Part shown: piece by piece, positions 7,724 to 16,578 of the stretch
How positions within the stretch are numbered: position 1 is the stretch's first letter
How the letters are laid out: each line of letters opens with the position of its first letter
From: UKL13-2 sp043793345
GTDB taxonomy: Bacteria; Pseudomonadota; Gammaproteobacteria; Burkholderiales; Usitatibacteraceae
Assembly: GCA_043793345.1 (NCBI GenBank)
Contig: JAYVXF010000085.1
Coordinates: forward strand, 1-21,900
Length of the DNA: 21,900 bases
Direction of reading: 5' to 3'
Made by a program: the position numbers and the translations under genes
The notes under the pieces: model-generated
The model's database searches: none
What the model was told of the DNA's origin: nothing
What the model saw: the letters and a program-made list of their open reading frames with translations, nothing else

Positions 7724-9694
7724 TCACTGTGTTTGAAATAATTCAACAAATATCGGCATCAGCAGTTTGTTTCCGAACTCGCTCAGATGATCACTGTCCC
7801 GGTATAGTGGCCGACCGTCCTTAGTACCATAGCAGCGCCCACCGTGGCAGAGATATGGAAGAGGATCGAGAATTTTGACGCCGCATTTGTCGCGGGCTGC
7901 GTCTTGGGCGGCCCACACCCAAGCGTTTCTCTTGCGATATTGCTCAATGGAAATTGAAATATCGCTTCCTAGACCCAATGCCATCCGCCGCGACATGGCC
8001 TTTGGTACGTCAATTCCCATCTCAGGAATGGGTCGCATCATGTAAACACGTCTCTCCTTTGCCAATTGGCACGCTGAAACTGTAATGTGTTGTGCAAACT
8101 CGTTTAGAAATTGTGGCGTTGTTGCCTGATAGACGTTCGAAAAATAAATTTCAGGTACATCGACCGGCAATCGATCCTCATTTTTACCAAAGGCCGGTTT
8201 GGCATATCTGCCGATAATCAAAATTGGTATGTTCTTTGGGAGAACATCGAGTCGGGATCTGACCCATTCAATGAATTCAGTACACTGGTAGTCCTCGCTA
8301 ATTTTCCGCACGTTTCGCGCGCCTTCGACAAACGGGCAGCCACTGTAAGACCACTGAACAACACCGGCGTCTCCCCCTGGCTTTGCCTGAACAATGCTCG
8401 TTACTATTGCTTCAGCGTGACTATCTCCGATAACGATCACTTTCCAATCCGCCCCTCCCCAAACGCATGATGGAGACGTGCGGCCTTTTTTCGGATGGCA
8501 ATCATCTCGGCGCGGATTGAAGTTATTGGCCTCTTCGGCCGCGAACTCTACCGCAGGCGGGAATCGACCTGCCACGCCTTCATGGCTTCTGATCAGCATG
8601 GCAGTGGTCATGAAAACCACGACCACCGATAGGAATGCTGTGGCTGCGACACAGGGATGCTTGTGTACCAACAGTCGGCGTGACGGATTTTCGATCCACA
8701 AGTAAGACAAATTACCCAGTATCAAGGTTACTAGTATGCCGACGATGATAGCGAGGTAGTCGTCCTGAAGTTCGGCATAGACCAACGCCACATAACTAGG
8801 CCAATGCCAGAGGTAAAGAGAATAAGAACGCCCTCCCAGCCATTGCGTCACCTTGTTGCCAGTCCATGGCGGCGAACGGGCTGCGAGCAGTACCATCGCG
8901 GTCGCCACGACGGGAACTAGTGCTCGCCAGCCCGGCCACGCCGAGCTTGAATCAAATGCGGCAATCGACACCAGAATGAACCCTAAACCGAAAGCTTCAA
9001 GCCATCGTCGGCAAGTAGCTGACATCGTCAAATTTTCCGCGTACAGAAAGACCAGGCCACCGCCTAACAGTTCCCAAGCCCTCGTGTGGAACGAGAAAAA
9101 AGCAGCCACCGGGTCGGTATCGGTGATTAATAAGGAAACGGCGAGGGAAACAACTAGAGCCACAAGGATGGTTCGTGCCTGTACCGCGCGACCTGGTCTC
9201 AATTGCCATACTACGCAGAGAACGATTGGCAAGATCAGATAGAACTGCCACTCCACCGATAGAGACCATGTGTGTAACAACCATTTGTCGTGAGACGCAA
9301 GGTCAAAATAGCCAGACTCGTTCCAATACTTGATATTGGAGAAAAACCCCAGACTCGCGATCACGTGCGTGCTCAGCGTCTTATAGTCAGGTGGCAATAG
9401 CGCAAACCAACCCAAGCAAAGCAATATTGCGCACAAGCCAACTAGCGCAGGCACAATGCGACGGCCCCTTGCCATGTAAAAGCCGATCAACGAAAAACGG
9501 CCTTGTTCCAATCCTTTGACAACAATGCCTGTCATTAGGAAACCGGAGATCACAAAAAAAATATCTACTCCGACAAAACCGCCACTGAATCCGGGTATAC
9601 GAAAGTGGTAAAGAATAACCCCTACGACCGCCAAGGCGCGTAAACCGTTGATGTCGTCTCGAAAGTTAGCGCGAACGTCTGCCACGATTGTCAT
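7724..9694 (-). CDS. OafA-type acyltransferase-3 membrane protein with C-terminal SGNH domain
   Basis: 656-aa inner-membrane O-acyltransferase, likely adding acetyl groups to the glycan at the periplasmic side. Residues 1-370 form an acyltransferase-3 domain with about ten membrane segments. It shows INGLRALAVVGVILYHF (15-31), GGFVGVDIFFVISGFL (38-53), FYMARGRRIVPAL (72-84), LSVEWQFYLILP (145-156), SYSLYLWHWP (290-299) and WIENPSRR (333-340). A periplasmic SGNH domain follows, with block I VIGDSHAEA (421-429) and the catalytic pair in DSDHLSEFG (633-641). Cysteines at 399/410, 453/471 and 616/621 could form disulfides, which suits a periplasmic location. The architecture matches OafA/OatA-like enzymes. 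No strong ribosome binding site is seen; a promoter candidate lies about 105-140 bp upstream. It is last in the minus-strand series starting at algD. Confidence 0.9.
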   Translation of the reverse strand: MTIVADVRANFRDDINGLRALAVVGVILYHFRIPGFSGGFVGVDIFFVISGFLMTGIVVKGLEQGRFSLIGFYMARGRRIVPALVGLCAILLCLGWFALLPPDYKTLSTHVIASLGFFSNIKYWNESGYFDLASHDKWLLHTWSLSVEWQFYLILPIVLCVVWQLRPGRAVQARTILVALVVSLAVSLLITDTDPVAAFFSFHTRAWELLGGGLVFLYAENLTMSATCRRWLEAFGLGFILVSIAAFDSSSAWPGWRALVPVVATAMVLLAARSPPWTGNKVTQWLGGRSYSLYLWHWPSYVALVYAELQDDYLAIIVGILVTLILGNLSYLWIENPSRRLLVHKHPCVAATAFLSVVVVFMTTAMLIRSHEGVAGRFPPAVEFAAEEANNFNPRRDDCHPKKGRTSPSCVWGGADWKVIVIGDSHAEAIVTSIVQAKPGGDAGVVQWSYSGCPFVEGARNVRKISEDYQCTEFIEWVRSRLDVLPKNIPILIIGRYAKPAFGKNEDRLPVDVPEIYFSNVYQATTPQFLNEFAQHITVSACQLAKERRVYMMRPIPEMGIDVPKAMSRRMALGLGSDISISIEQYRKRNAWVWAAQDAARDKCGVKILDPLPYLCHGGRCYGTKDGRPLYRDSDHLSEFGNKLLMPIFVELFQTQ

Positions 9695-9805
9695 TGACTA
9701 TCTTTGTTTGCTTGTTGAAATTGAAGCTATGTTGTGCTTTTGGGATCGTCGATTTCCCCAGAGCACCGCACTACTGTAAGCCGCTCGCAAAGTAGATAGA
9801 TGCAA

Positions 9806-9835
9806 AATATATCGCTTTCACTTTAGGATGACCAA
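9806..9835 (-). promoter_or_regulatory. Candidate sigma-70-type promoter for the OafA-like gene
   Basis: On the minus strand TTGGTC (9830-9835) is followed, 18 nt later, by TATATT (9806-9811), in an A/T-rich stretch within the 250-bp gap before the acyltransferase. Transcription would start near 9799, leaving a leader of about 105 nt. The -35 is only a partial match, so this is a suggestion. The rest of the gap (9695-9944) shows no gene and no clear terminator for the upstream fusion gene. Confidence 0.3.
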
Positions 9836-9944
9836 CGATCTTGAACGAATGCCGGATCGATTTCAATTTTGTTACATTTGGTGTCGGATCGGGCGACAGG
9901 CAAATCGACCATGCTCAATTGTGCGCGGGAATATAGTGATGCCT

Positions 9945-11633
9945 CTATCTTCTCCGCCGCAACTGACCATCGATAACCGTCAAGCCACCTGCATAATTGA
10001 TCGTGTGCGTAGAGACGATGCGCGCATCCCATTTCGGCTCCACTTTTGAGACTATTTGCTCTTCGTATTCCGTATCCGTCAGTTTGGTAATTTCACAGAT
10101 ATTGAAGCCGTAACCGTAGTGTCCTGAACAGTTTTGCGACGGCCTGTAGAGACGCTCATCGCGCACAAACAACTGGCCTGCGGGACGCGCCGATTTCACA
10201 TCTGAGACAATGGGGTTACTGGGGTGTGGTATCCACTTGTCAGACAATGGACTGTCGCTGTGATACAGGAATAGTTCATCCCAAAGCGAAGCTCCTTTCG
10301 TTTCGACCCGATTGGCAAACAGCCACCATTTGCCTTGCCATTGGAGCAGGGTGGAATCAGCGACATCGCAATTAGTCATCAGGTTTTTTTGGAACTCCCA
10401 CTTGCGGGGGAAAGCCGTGCATTTATAAAGTTCCACGGTGCGGTTCGCCCGGCTCTCGGGGATCATGTAAGTATCATTTTCAAATTCGAAAATAAACGGA
10501 TACGACAAGTGGTAGGGCGTTTCAAGTATGCGCACCGACGGTTCTAAGACACCGTGCTTGTTCATCACGATAAGTGAGATGTGGCCCTTTTGTGTTGCAT
10601 ACAGAAATTCTTCAATGAAGATGTAATACCTGTCGTCGCGGGCGACAATGAACGGGTCAGCCCAGAAGCGGTCTTTTGGTGGTGTGAGGTGTTTAAAGCG
10701 CCACAGAGACGTGGACATGCCCTCCCGAGTATCGTAAAGAAGCATCCACTGATTAAAATAAAACAGGTCATGCCATTTGCGTCCCAATTTCTGCAGCAGT
10801 TTTTTCCACAGAAGAATGCTGAGTTCGCTGTTTGTGGGTAGCTTGTAGAGTCGCCTGTCGTAGAACTGCGGATGGACGTTGTCTTCTTTCAATTTGGCGA
10901 AAAACTGGTTGTTACCATTCTGGTGCAGGTCTTTGAGCTTGCGCGGAATAAAGTGCAGGGTTTTCCAGTAGAAATTACTCGTGTTGTCTGTTAACGACCT
11001 GTCATTGGTTGAAGAAAAGGATCGATAAATAACGTTTCCATTGTCGATATCTTCGGAGATTATTTGTAGAATCGAACCAGTTTCGGGCGTCGATTCCATT
11101 ACCTCCCAGTAACCAGGAGGGCCGCCGCGATTGACCCTGTTGTCGCCATGGTGATAAGACCACACGCCATAGCGGGCGCTGCGCAAAATGCCGCCCCGGA
11201 GAATTCGAAAGCCGAGCCGAATGAAAACATCTACATCGCGTGCCACGATGGCAGCTAATTCATCGCCCTCGACGTAATCAGAAAAATGCTGGCGTCGCGG
11301 GTGTACCTTGATTATTTCAATGCCAGCGAGAAGTTGCCGGGAATCGATTTCCCTGGATGCATCCGGTAACTGTCCAGGCTTATCAACAAGAAGTTGTTCG
11401 CCGATGGTAAGCACCTTGCGAACGATGGCGTTCCAAAGCTGGCCGGATGCAAATTTGGTTGCTACCCTGCTTGCCACCGACTGCGTTCGCTGCTCTGCAG
11501 GTGGGGAGTTTTGGACGATGAGCGTAATTTCCGCGTAGTCGCTCTGCTGGATGATTTCGAGCATGCGATATTTCCATGCGGAGAGCTCCATCTCGTCCAC
11601 AAGCAGACCAATTTTTAATTTGCTATTTTGCAT
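9945..11633 (-). CDS. Fusion: formyltransferase-like domain + GINT1-like five-bladed beta-propeller domain
   Basis: 562-aa soluble protein with two parts. Residues about 5-235 look like a formyltransferase fold: IGLLVDE start, FIRLGFRILRGGIL (137-150), then YGVWSYHHGDNRVNRGGPPG (155-174) and TGSILQIISEDIDNGNVI (185-202). Aligned with methionyl-tRNA formyltransferase (Asn106, His108, Asp144 in E. coli), the equivalents are Ser159, His161 and Asp197, with identical 2- and 36-residue spacings. His and Asp are kept and Asn is replaced. Residues about 300-562 hold repeated blade-like strands: FWADPFIV (323-330), IEEF (340-343), SYPFIFEF (377-384), TYMIPES (388-394), STLLQWQGKWWLFAN (427-441) and RPAGQLFV (483-490). 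This is the GH43-like propeller of the glucosamine inositolphosphorylceramide transferase N-terminal family. Its role is probably glycan decoration or sugar transfer; the substrate is unknown. It sits between asnB copy 2 and the OafA-like gene. Confidence 0.75.
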   Translation of the reverse strand: MQNSKLKIGLLVDEMELSAWKYRMLEIIQQSDYAEITLIVQNSPPAEQRTQSVASRVATKFASGQLWNAIVRKVLTIGEQLLVDKPGQLPDASREIDSRQLLAGIEIIKVHPRRQHFSDYVEGDELAAIVARDVDVFIRLGFRILRGGILRSARYGVWSYHHGDNRVNRGGPPGYWEVMESTPETGSILQIISEDIDNGNVIYRSFSSTNDRSLTDNTSNFYWKTLHFIPRKLKDLHQNGNNQFFAKLKEDNVHPQFYDRRLYKLPTNSELSILLWKKLLQKLGRKWHDLFYFNQWMLLYDTREGMSTSLWRFKHLTPPKDRFWADPFIVARDDRYYIFIEEFLYATQKGHISLIVMNKHGVLEPSVRILETPYHLSYPFIFEFENDTYMIPESRANRTVELYKCTAFPRKWEFQKNLMTNCDVADSTLLQWQGKWWLFANRVETKGASLWDELFLYHSDSPLSDKWIPHPSNPIVSDVKSARPAGQLFVRDERLYRPSQNCSGHYGYGFNICEITKLTDTEYEEQIVSKVEPKWDARIVSTHTINYAGGLTVIDGQLRRRR

Positions 11634-11764
11634 TGCTGTTTTAGCGTGATCTCTGTTTTGATGATGGCTTTATTGGACGCACATCGCTCCAAGCTGGACT
11701 GTATCCTTTTTTATTGGATTTGGTGAATTCGTCTCTGCGCGGTAGCCGCAAAAATTGACATTTT

Positions 11765-13717
11765 TCATCGCACGCGTGGCGCTTCCTGAATTTGCGGCAG
11801 ACTACCCTTTAGCGACTCGCCGTCAAGAAACTGTCGCTGCCACATTTCAAAATTAACCAGCGTCCATAGGCGCTCGGTGTGATCGACACTGCCAGCAGTG
11901 TGCTCCTGCACAAGCCGCCGCAGGAAATCGGGCTGGAAAAGGCCGCGTGCGATTGCACGATCGCCAACAACAAATTCGTCCAGCATCGGACGGAATTCGG
12001 ATTGAAACCAGCGTCCAAGCGGCGTGGGAAATCCCATTTTGCTTCTGTTGAGAATCGATTCCGGAAGCAGCCCCTTCATTGCTTCACGAAGCACGTACTT
12101 GGTGGTGCGGCCACGGAGTTTCAAACGATCCGGAAGCGCTGTTGAAAATTCGACAAGCTTGTGATCCAGGAAAGGAACGCGGCTTTCAATCGATGCGGCC
12201 ATGCTCATCTGATCCTGCTTCATCAGCAGCTCGTGAAGGTAGGTTTTTAGATCCGCATAGAGCAACCTCTGCAGCAAACTTGCGGATTCGTGCGCGTCGA
12301 AGTAACGATGCATGCCGGCGTAGGGGCTCGTCTGCTCAAGCTGGCTGCAAAGCTTCGGCGAAAAAAGGCTCCGCTGCATGCGCAGCGGAAACACCGCGAA
12401 ATTGTCGAAATAAATAGAATCGACGTCGGGTGGAAGCCAGAGAAATGTTCTGGGCAACTTTCTTCCGATTGAGACTGGCGCAATGCGAGAAGCGGCACCA
12501 CGGACGAGATGTCGGATACTTTCAGTTGTGAAACGATGGTACAGCTTTCCCGCCGCCAGATTCATGAGGGTCGAACGATAACGACCATAGCCAGCTAGAA
12601 GTTCGTCGCTTCCCTCGCCCGTCAACACTACCTTCACATGTCGCTGCGCAAGTTGCGACACGAAATAGAGCGGCACGCTCGACGGATGTGCGATTGGTTC
12701 ATCCTCATGCCAGATCAGATGCGGGAGCGCCGCAGCGAAATCCGCTGGTTCGACCAGGACTTCATGGTGATCCGTGCCGAATGCCTTCGCAACCACGCGT
12801 GCGTACTCAAGCTCGTTTGCCTCCGGCACGTTGAAGGCAACCGAAAACGTCTTGATTGGTTCGGTGACCATCTGGCTCATGACCGCAGCTATGGCTGATG
12901 AGTCGATACCACCCGAAAGAAACATGCCGAGCGGTACGTCCGCCATCAGTCGTAGCTTCACAGATGCTCGAAATAGCTCCCGCCATTCATCAACGTAATC
13001 GGCGACGGGTCGCGCATTATTTTCCACCGCGTTCCCGGGGATAACGTCCCAATAACGCCTGATATCAACCTTCCCATCCTTCCACCGCAGCGTATGCCCG
13101 GCAGGCAGTCGCCGCACGCCCGCAAACAGCGTCGTGTCGTCGCTGGTCGCGTGGTTTGCAAGATAGTCCGGAAGGCCCGCAACATTTAGCTCTGGTCGCA
13201 GCGCATTCGCAGCAAGCAGCGCTTTGATTTCCGAAGCGAAAAAGAGCGATCCATCGTCAGTGTGAACGTAGTAAAGCGGCTTGACCCCAAGACGATCACG
13301 CGCGATGAACATTTCCTTCGTGCGCCGATTCCAAATGGCAAAAGCGAACATGCCGCGTAAGTGATCGACGCAACGATCACCATATTCTTCGTATAAATGC
13401 ACGATGGATTCGGTATCTGAGTGCGTGGCGAACACATGACCCCGCGCCTCAAGATCAGATCGATGGTCGGCGTGGTTATAGATTTCGCCGTTGAAGACAA
13501 TTTTCAGTGATCCATCCTCGTTCGACATCGGCTGGTGTCCCGACGCCAGGTCGACGATGCTTAAGCGGCGATGGGCGAGACCGATAGGGCCCTCGATGTA
13601 CAGGCCAGCGTCATCGGGCCCGCGGTGTTGCAAGACGTCGCGCATCCTAACGAGCGTCGTCTCGCTTACGGCCGATCCCCGTCGGGACGAGAGCGCGATA
13701 CCGTTAATGCCGCACAT
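11765..13717 (-). CDS. asnB: Asparagine synthetase B-like glutamine amidotransferase (copy 2)
   Basis: 650-aa amidotransferase, clearly diverged from the plus-strand copy. The start is the ATG at 13717, giving Met-Cys-Gly-Ile-Asn-Gly so that Cys2 is the glutaminase nucleophile; a TTG one codon earlier would misplace the Cys. Glutaminase markers are QHRGPDDAG (30-38), LAHRRLSIVDL (47-57) and VFNGEIYNH (74-82). The synthetase domain has FLSGGIDSSAI (266-276) and TGEGSDELLAGY (366-377). Normal length suggests an active enzyme. It resembles the amidotransferases encoded in exosortase-linked EPS loci, where a carboxylate of the polysaccharide is the presumed acceptor. It lies 202 bp downstream of the GT4 gene and 131 bp upstream of the formyltransferase-like fusion, all on the minus strand, so co-transcription is likely but not tight. 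Confidence 0.92.
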   Translation of the reverse strand: MCGINGIALSSRRGSAVSETTLVRMRDVLQHRGPDDAGLYIEGPIGLAHRRLSIVDLASGHQPMSNEDGSLKIVFNGEIYNHADHRSDLEARGHVFATHSDTESIVHLYEEYGDRCVDHLRGMFAFAIWNRRTKEMFIARDRLGVKPLYYVHTDDGSLFFASEIKALLAANALRPELNVAGLPDYLANHATSDDTTLFAGVRRLPAGHTLRWKDGKVDIRRYWDVIPGNAVENNARPVADYVDEWRELFRASVKLRLMADVPLGMFLSGGIDSSAIAAVMSQMVTEPIKTFSVAFNVPEANELEYARVVAKAFGTDHHEVLVEPADFAAALPHLIWHEDEPIAHPSSVPLYFVSQLAQRHVKVVLTGEGSDELLAGYGRYRSTLMNLAAGKLYHRFTTESIRHLVRGAASRIAPVSIGRKLPRTFLWLPPDVDSIYFDNFAVFPLRMQRSLFSPKLCSQLEQTSPYAGMHRYFDAHESASLLQRLLYADLKTYLHELLMKQDQMSMAASIESRVPFLDHKLVEFSTALPDRLKLRGRTTKYVLREAMKGLLPESILNRSKMGFPTPLGRWFQSEFRPMLDEFVVGDRAIARGLFQPDFLRRLVQEHTAGSVDHTERLWTLVNFEMWQRQFLDGESLKGSLPQIQEAPRVR

Positions 13718-13919
13718 CAATCGTTACCATGTCAGCCGTTTCGTTCCAAATCTTCCCCGCAATTTGCCGAGCTAACTTACTCTGGTCGTTATTTGCACGC
13801 CGCTTGCACGAGTTGCATTCCTCGTTAGGCGTTGACGGTTTCAACACTTTGTTACAGCGTGTTTCTCTATTCATGCTCATTTCCGTATTGCATCGAGCGG
13901 GAGTCGACGCCAGGCCCAA

Positions 13920-15113
13920 CTATGGAACCGAACGAAGCACACTGTCGACGTGTTTTGCCACCGCACCCCAACTGTATTTTTCCTCGACAAGTATTCTCGC
14001 TGCAACACCTATTCGTTTGCGTTCTGCCAATGAGCCTAACAGACGGCAGACTTCGTTGGCGAAATGTTGAGGGTCATCAGCCAGAATAATGTCTGAACCA
14101 TTTGTCACCGGTAAGCCTTCCGCACCGATCGTCGTTGAAACGACGGCTTTGCCCATTGCCATCCCCTCAAATATCTTAAGTCTGGTACCACTTCCTACTC
14201 GCAGCGGAACAACATAAACAGCACCTTTTGCAATGTACGGGCGAATATCTTCAACCCGCCCGGTTATCTCGATGCCGGGATCGGATTCAGCCAACGCCTT
14301 AATCTTGCTGCCCGGCTTGCGACCGACGACCCAGAGCTTGGTCGCTGGGCGCTGTATGCGAATCAACGGCAGGATTTCCTCAACGAAAAAAAGGATACCG
14401 TCTTCATTGGGCATCCAGTCCATCGAGCCGGTAAAAACCAAACTATCGGATTCTTCGCCACTCATGGGCTGGAAATAGTCGATGTCCACACCGGTCGGGA
14501 TGGTTGTGATCTTGGCCGGGTTGATGTCTTTGGCAAACACGGCGCGATCAGTATCAGAAACTGTGAGTACATGTGTGGACTTGTTTACGTAGCGTAATTC
14601 CGCCGCGCGCATTTTTTTATATTCCCGTTTGAACACAAATTTCCATATCGGATTGGTTGCCACATCCCAATGCCGCTTCCAAATCATCGCCTCGACGTTG
14701 TGTGTAAACATAACCACGGGAATACCCTGATCGAAAGGTATGACGGCGGCAGGGCTCAAAAAATCGCACAGAATGACATCATACTTTTCCATCGCCAGAA
14801 CCTCGCGGAGGTGGATGGCCACCTCTGGACGGCAATACTTGGTGATGGAATATGGGAGGGTTGCGAAAAACGATTTAAGGTAGCTGACCGCCTCGCCAAC
14901 GCTGCGACCAGCGCTCGCTTTCAGCGGATGCGTCACCACTTTGTGAAATATAGAGGTAAGCGTGTGGTGCTCATCGTTGGGCTCTTCGACATAAAAAGTG
15001 AAGAGCGTGACCTCGTGGATTTTGGCTAGCTCCTTGGCGATATGGTAGCTGCGGATTTTGCCGCCAGCATCAAGCGGTACCAGTCCGCCGGCCTTCACCC
15101 AGATGATCTTCAT
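13920..15113 (-). CDS. Glycosyltransferase family 4 (397 aa)
   Basis: Retaining GT-B glycosyltransferase of normal length. The N-terminal domain opens with IIWVKAGGLVPLDAGGKIRSY (3-23), where the glycine-rich loop typical of GT4 enzymes sits. MFTHNVEAMIWKR (135-147) and TVSDTD (184-189) mark the domain end and linker. The donor domain has IPTGVDIDYF (205-214), FTGSMDWMPNEDGI (227-240), VGRKPG (263-268), and the E-x7-E-like region VPLRVGSGTRLKIFEGMAMG (302-321). The ATG directly abuts the algD TAA with no spacer, a strong sign of translational coupling, so this enzyme may use GDP-mannuronate or act next to it. It resembles glycosyltransferases of exosortase-associated EPS clusters. The exact donor is inference. 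Confidence 0.9.
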   Translation of the reverse strand: MKIIWVKAGGLVPLDAGGKIRSYHIAKELAKIHEVTLFTFYVEEPNDEHHTLTSIFHKVVTHPLKASAGRSVGEAVSYLKSFFATLPYSITKYCRPEVAIHLREVLAMEKYDVILCDFLSPAAVIPFDQGIPVVMFTHNVEAMIWKRHWDVATNPIWKFVFKREYKKMRAAELRYVNKSTHVLTVSDTDRAVFAKDINPAKITTIPTGVDIDYFQPMSGEESDSLVFTGSMDWMPNEDGILFFVEEILPLIRIQRPATKLWVVGRKPGSKIKALAESDPGIEITGRVEDIRPYIAKGAVYVVPLRVGSGTRLKIFEGMAMGKAVVSTTIGAEGLPVTNGSDIILADDPQHFANEVCRLLGSLAERKRIGVAARILVEEKYSWGAVAKHVDSVLRSVP

Positions 15114-16433
15114 TTACCAGCATATCCCCTCGTACTCGCCGTTGTGGCGCACACGATTTTGTTTGTGCAGGCTGATCAGGTCGATGACGATATGGTGCGG
15201 CTGAAGCAACGCTTCCAGTTTGTCATTGTCAATCTTGCTGCTAACGACGATAACTTCACTCTCGTTCACAACTTGCGCGAAATCATTGTTCAGCAACGTG
15301 CCAATGTGGGGGATATTGTCTTCGATGAATTGGCGATTGGAGCCAATCAAGCGACCCATAAAAACATTCTCATCCCAAATCCGCGCCTGATAACCCTCGC
15401 CGATCAGCCTCTTGATCAGCAACACCTGCGGACTTTCGCGCAAATCATCGGTACCTGACTTAAAGCTCAGTCCGAGCATCCCGACCTTCTTCTTGCCTCG
15501 TGCGAGGATCGCTTGAATCGCTCGCTCGATGTGCTCGTTGTTGCTAGGGAGAATAGACTCGATCAGCGGTAGCTTGCAATCCAGCTCCTTGCCGAGATAC
15601 GCGAGCGCCCGCACGTCCTTTGGCAAACACGACCCTCCGAACGCGAAACCCGGATTCAGGTAATAAGCCGAAATATTGAGCTGCTTGTCCGAGAGAAAAA
15701 TTTTCGTGACGCTCTCGGTGTCAACACCCGCATGCTTGCAGAGGGTGCCGATCTCGTTGGCAAAAGCAACCTTTAGCGCATGAAAACTGTTGCAAGCGTA
15801 CTTCACCATTTCCGCCGCATAGACAGGCACCGCAAACAGCTCAGCCGGCACCCAGCTATAAAGTTCTCGCATCACGGCTTCGGATTCCGGGTCGTTCACG
15901 CCGAGCACAGTCATGGGTGGGTTAAGAAAATCCTTGATCGCGGATCCTTCCCGCAAAAACTCAGGATTGGTCGCAACGCCAAAATCAATACCGGCTTTTT
16001 TCCCGCTTGCCGCCTCCAGTGCGGGCGTAATCACATCTGCCGTGGTGCCCGGCAAAATGGTGCTGCGAGTCGCCACGATGTGAAACGTATTTTTTGTTTT
16101 CAGCACCGCGCCGATCTGTTCGCACACATGCTTGATGCCTTTCAGGTCTAGTTTTCCATTTGCCTGACTAGGCGTACCAACGCAAATAAACGAAACATCG
16201 GTCTCGCGAACGGCCTTCGCCACGTCGGTGGTTGCACTGAGTTGGCCGCTGGCGTGAAAATCACTGATGATCTCCTGAATGCCCGGCTCAAGGATCGGCG
16301 TCCGGCCTGATGCCATCGCCCCAACCTTGTCGATGGCTACGTCAATCCCGACCACCTTGTGACCTTTGCTCGCAAAGCAGGCCGCTGTGACTGACCCTAC
16401 ATAACCCAAACCAAAAACACTAATTGCGCGCAT
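15114..16433 (-). CDS. algD: AlgD-type GDP-mannose 6-dehydrogenase
   Basis: 439-aa cytoplasmic dehydrogenase that would oxidise GDP-mannose to GDP-mannuronic acid with two NAD+. The N-terminal Rossmann loop is FGLGYVGSV (7-15). VSFICVGTPSQANGKLDL (80-97) and TNPEFLREGSAIKDF (155-169) follow. The catalytic Cys269 sits in GFAFGGSCLPKDVRAL (262-277), and GLSFKSGTDDLRESP (321-335) marks the C-terminal domain. The C-terminus EGICW is identical to that of Pseudomonas AlgD, and by-eye similarity runs along the whole length, so AlgD is favoured over UDP-glucose dehydrogenase. A strong AGGGAGGG (16443-16450) lies 9 nt before the ATG. It leads the minus-strand unit and is divergent from the plus-strand GT4. 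No other alginate synthesis genes (alg8, alg44, algG) are in the window, so the product need not be alginate. Confidence 0.9.
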   Translation of the reverse strand: MRAISVFGLGYVGSVTAACFASKGHKVVGIDVAIDKVGAMASGRTPILEPGIQEIISDFHASGQLSATTDVAKAVRETDVSFICVGTPSQANGKLDLKGIKHVCEQIGAVLKTKNTFHIVATRSTILPGTTADVITPALEAASGKKAGIDFGVATNPEFLREGSAIKDFLNPPMTVLGVNDPESEAVMRELYSWVPAELFAVPVYAAEMVKYACNSFHALKVAFANEIGTLCKHAGVDTESVTKIFLSDKQLNISAYYLNPGFAFGGSCLPKDVRALAYLGKELDCKLPLIESILPSNNEHIERAIQAILARGKKKVGMLGLSFKSGTDDLRESPQVLLIKRLIGEGYQARIWDENVFMGRLIGSNRQFIEDNIPHIGTLLNNDFAQVVNESEVIVVSSKIDNDKLEALLQPHHIVIDLISLHKQNRVRHNGEYEGICW

Positions 16434-16547
16434 CGAAAACTTCCCTCCCTGGAAGACAAAAATGCGCTTTAGCGCGCGTACTGTTCAAAAAATAAGTCCG
16501 ATTGACTGTGGCACTTTGAACGAGCCAATTTTTCCGCTCATACTCTT

Positions 16548-16578
16548 TCGAAATTGAACTTGATTGAACTGTCGAAAT
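16548..16578. repeat. Nested direct repeats in the algD/GT4 divergent intergenic region
   Basis: The 229-bp region between the divergent algD and GT4 genes contains TCGAAAT at 16548-16554 and again at 16572-16578. Between and overlapping them are two copies of ATTGAACT (16553-16560 and 16563-16570), exactly 10 bp apart. One-turn spacing of direct repeats is typical of cooperative regulator binding, so this may be an operator controlling one or both divergent genes. It lies 115-145 bp upstream of the algD start and 85-115 bp upstream of the GT4 start. No convincing -35/-10 pair was found beside it. Confidence 0.3.

Noticed and set aside
7258..7749. Minus-strand 163-codon ORF overlapping the end of asnB copy 1
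   Set aside because: It is mostly antisense to a conserved gene and its product matches no family; a shadow frame.
13704..13919. Small minus-strand ORF with a CNSCKRR motif between the GT4 gene and asnB copy 2
   Set aside because: It overlaps the asnB start, has no ribosome binding site or recognised fold, and the cysteine spacing alone is weak; probably intergenic.
16458..16475. GCGC-TAAA-GCGC followed by ATTTTT on the minus strand in the algD leader, attenuator-like
   Set aside because: The stem is only 4 bp and cannot be extended; unlikely to terminate transcription.
16515..16529. TGGCAC in the algD/GT4 intergenic region as a sigma-54 promoter
   Set aside because: The required GC element at the -12 position is missing at the correct spacing.
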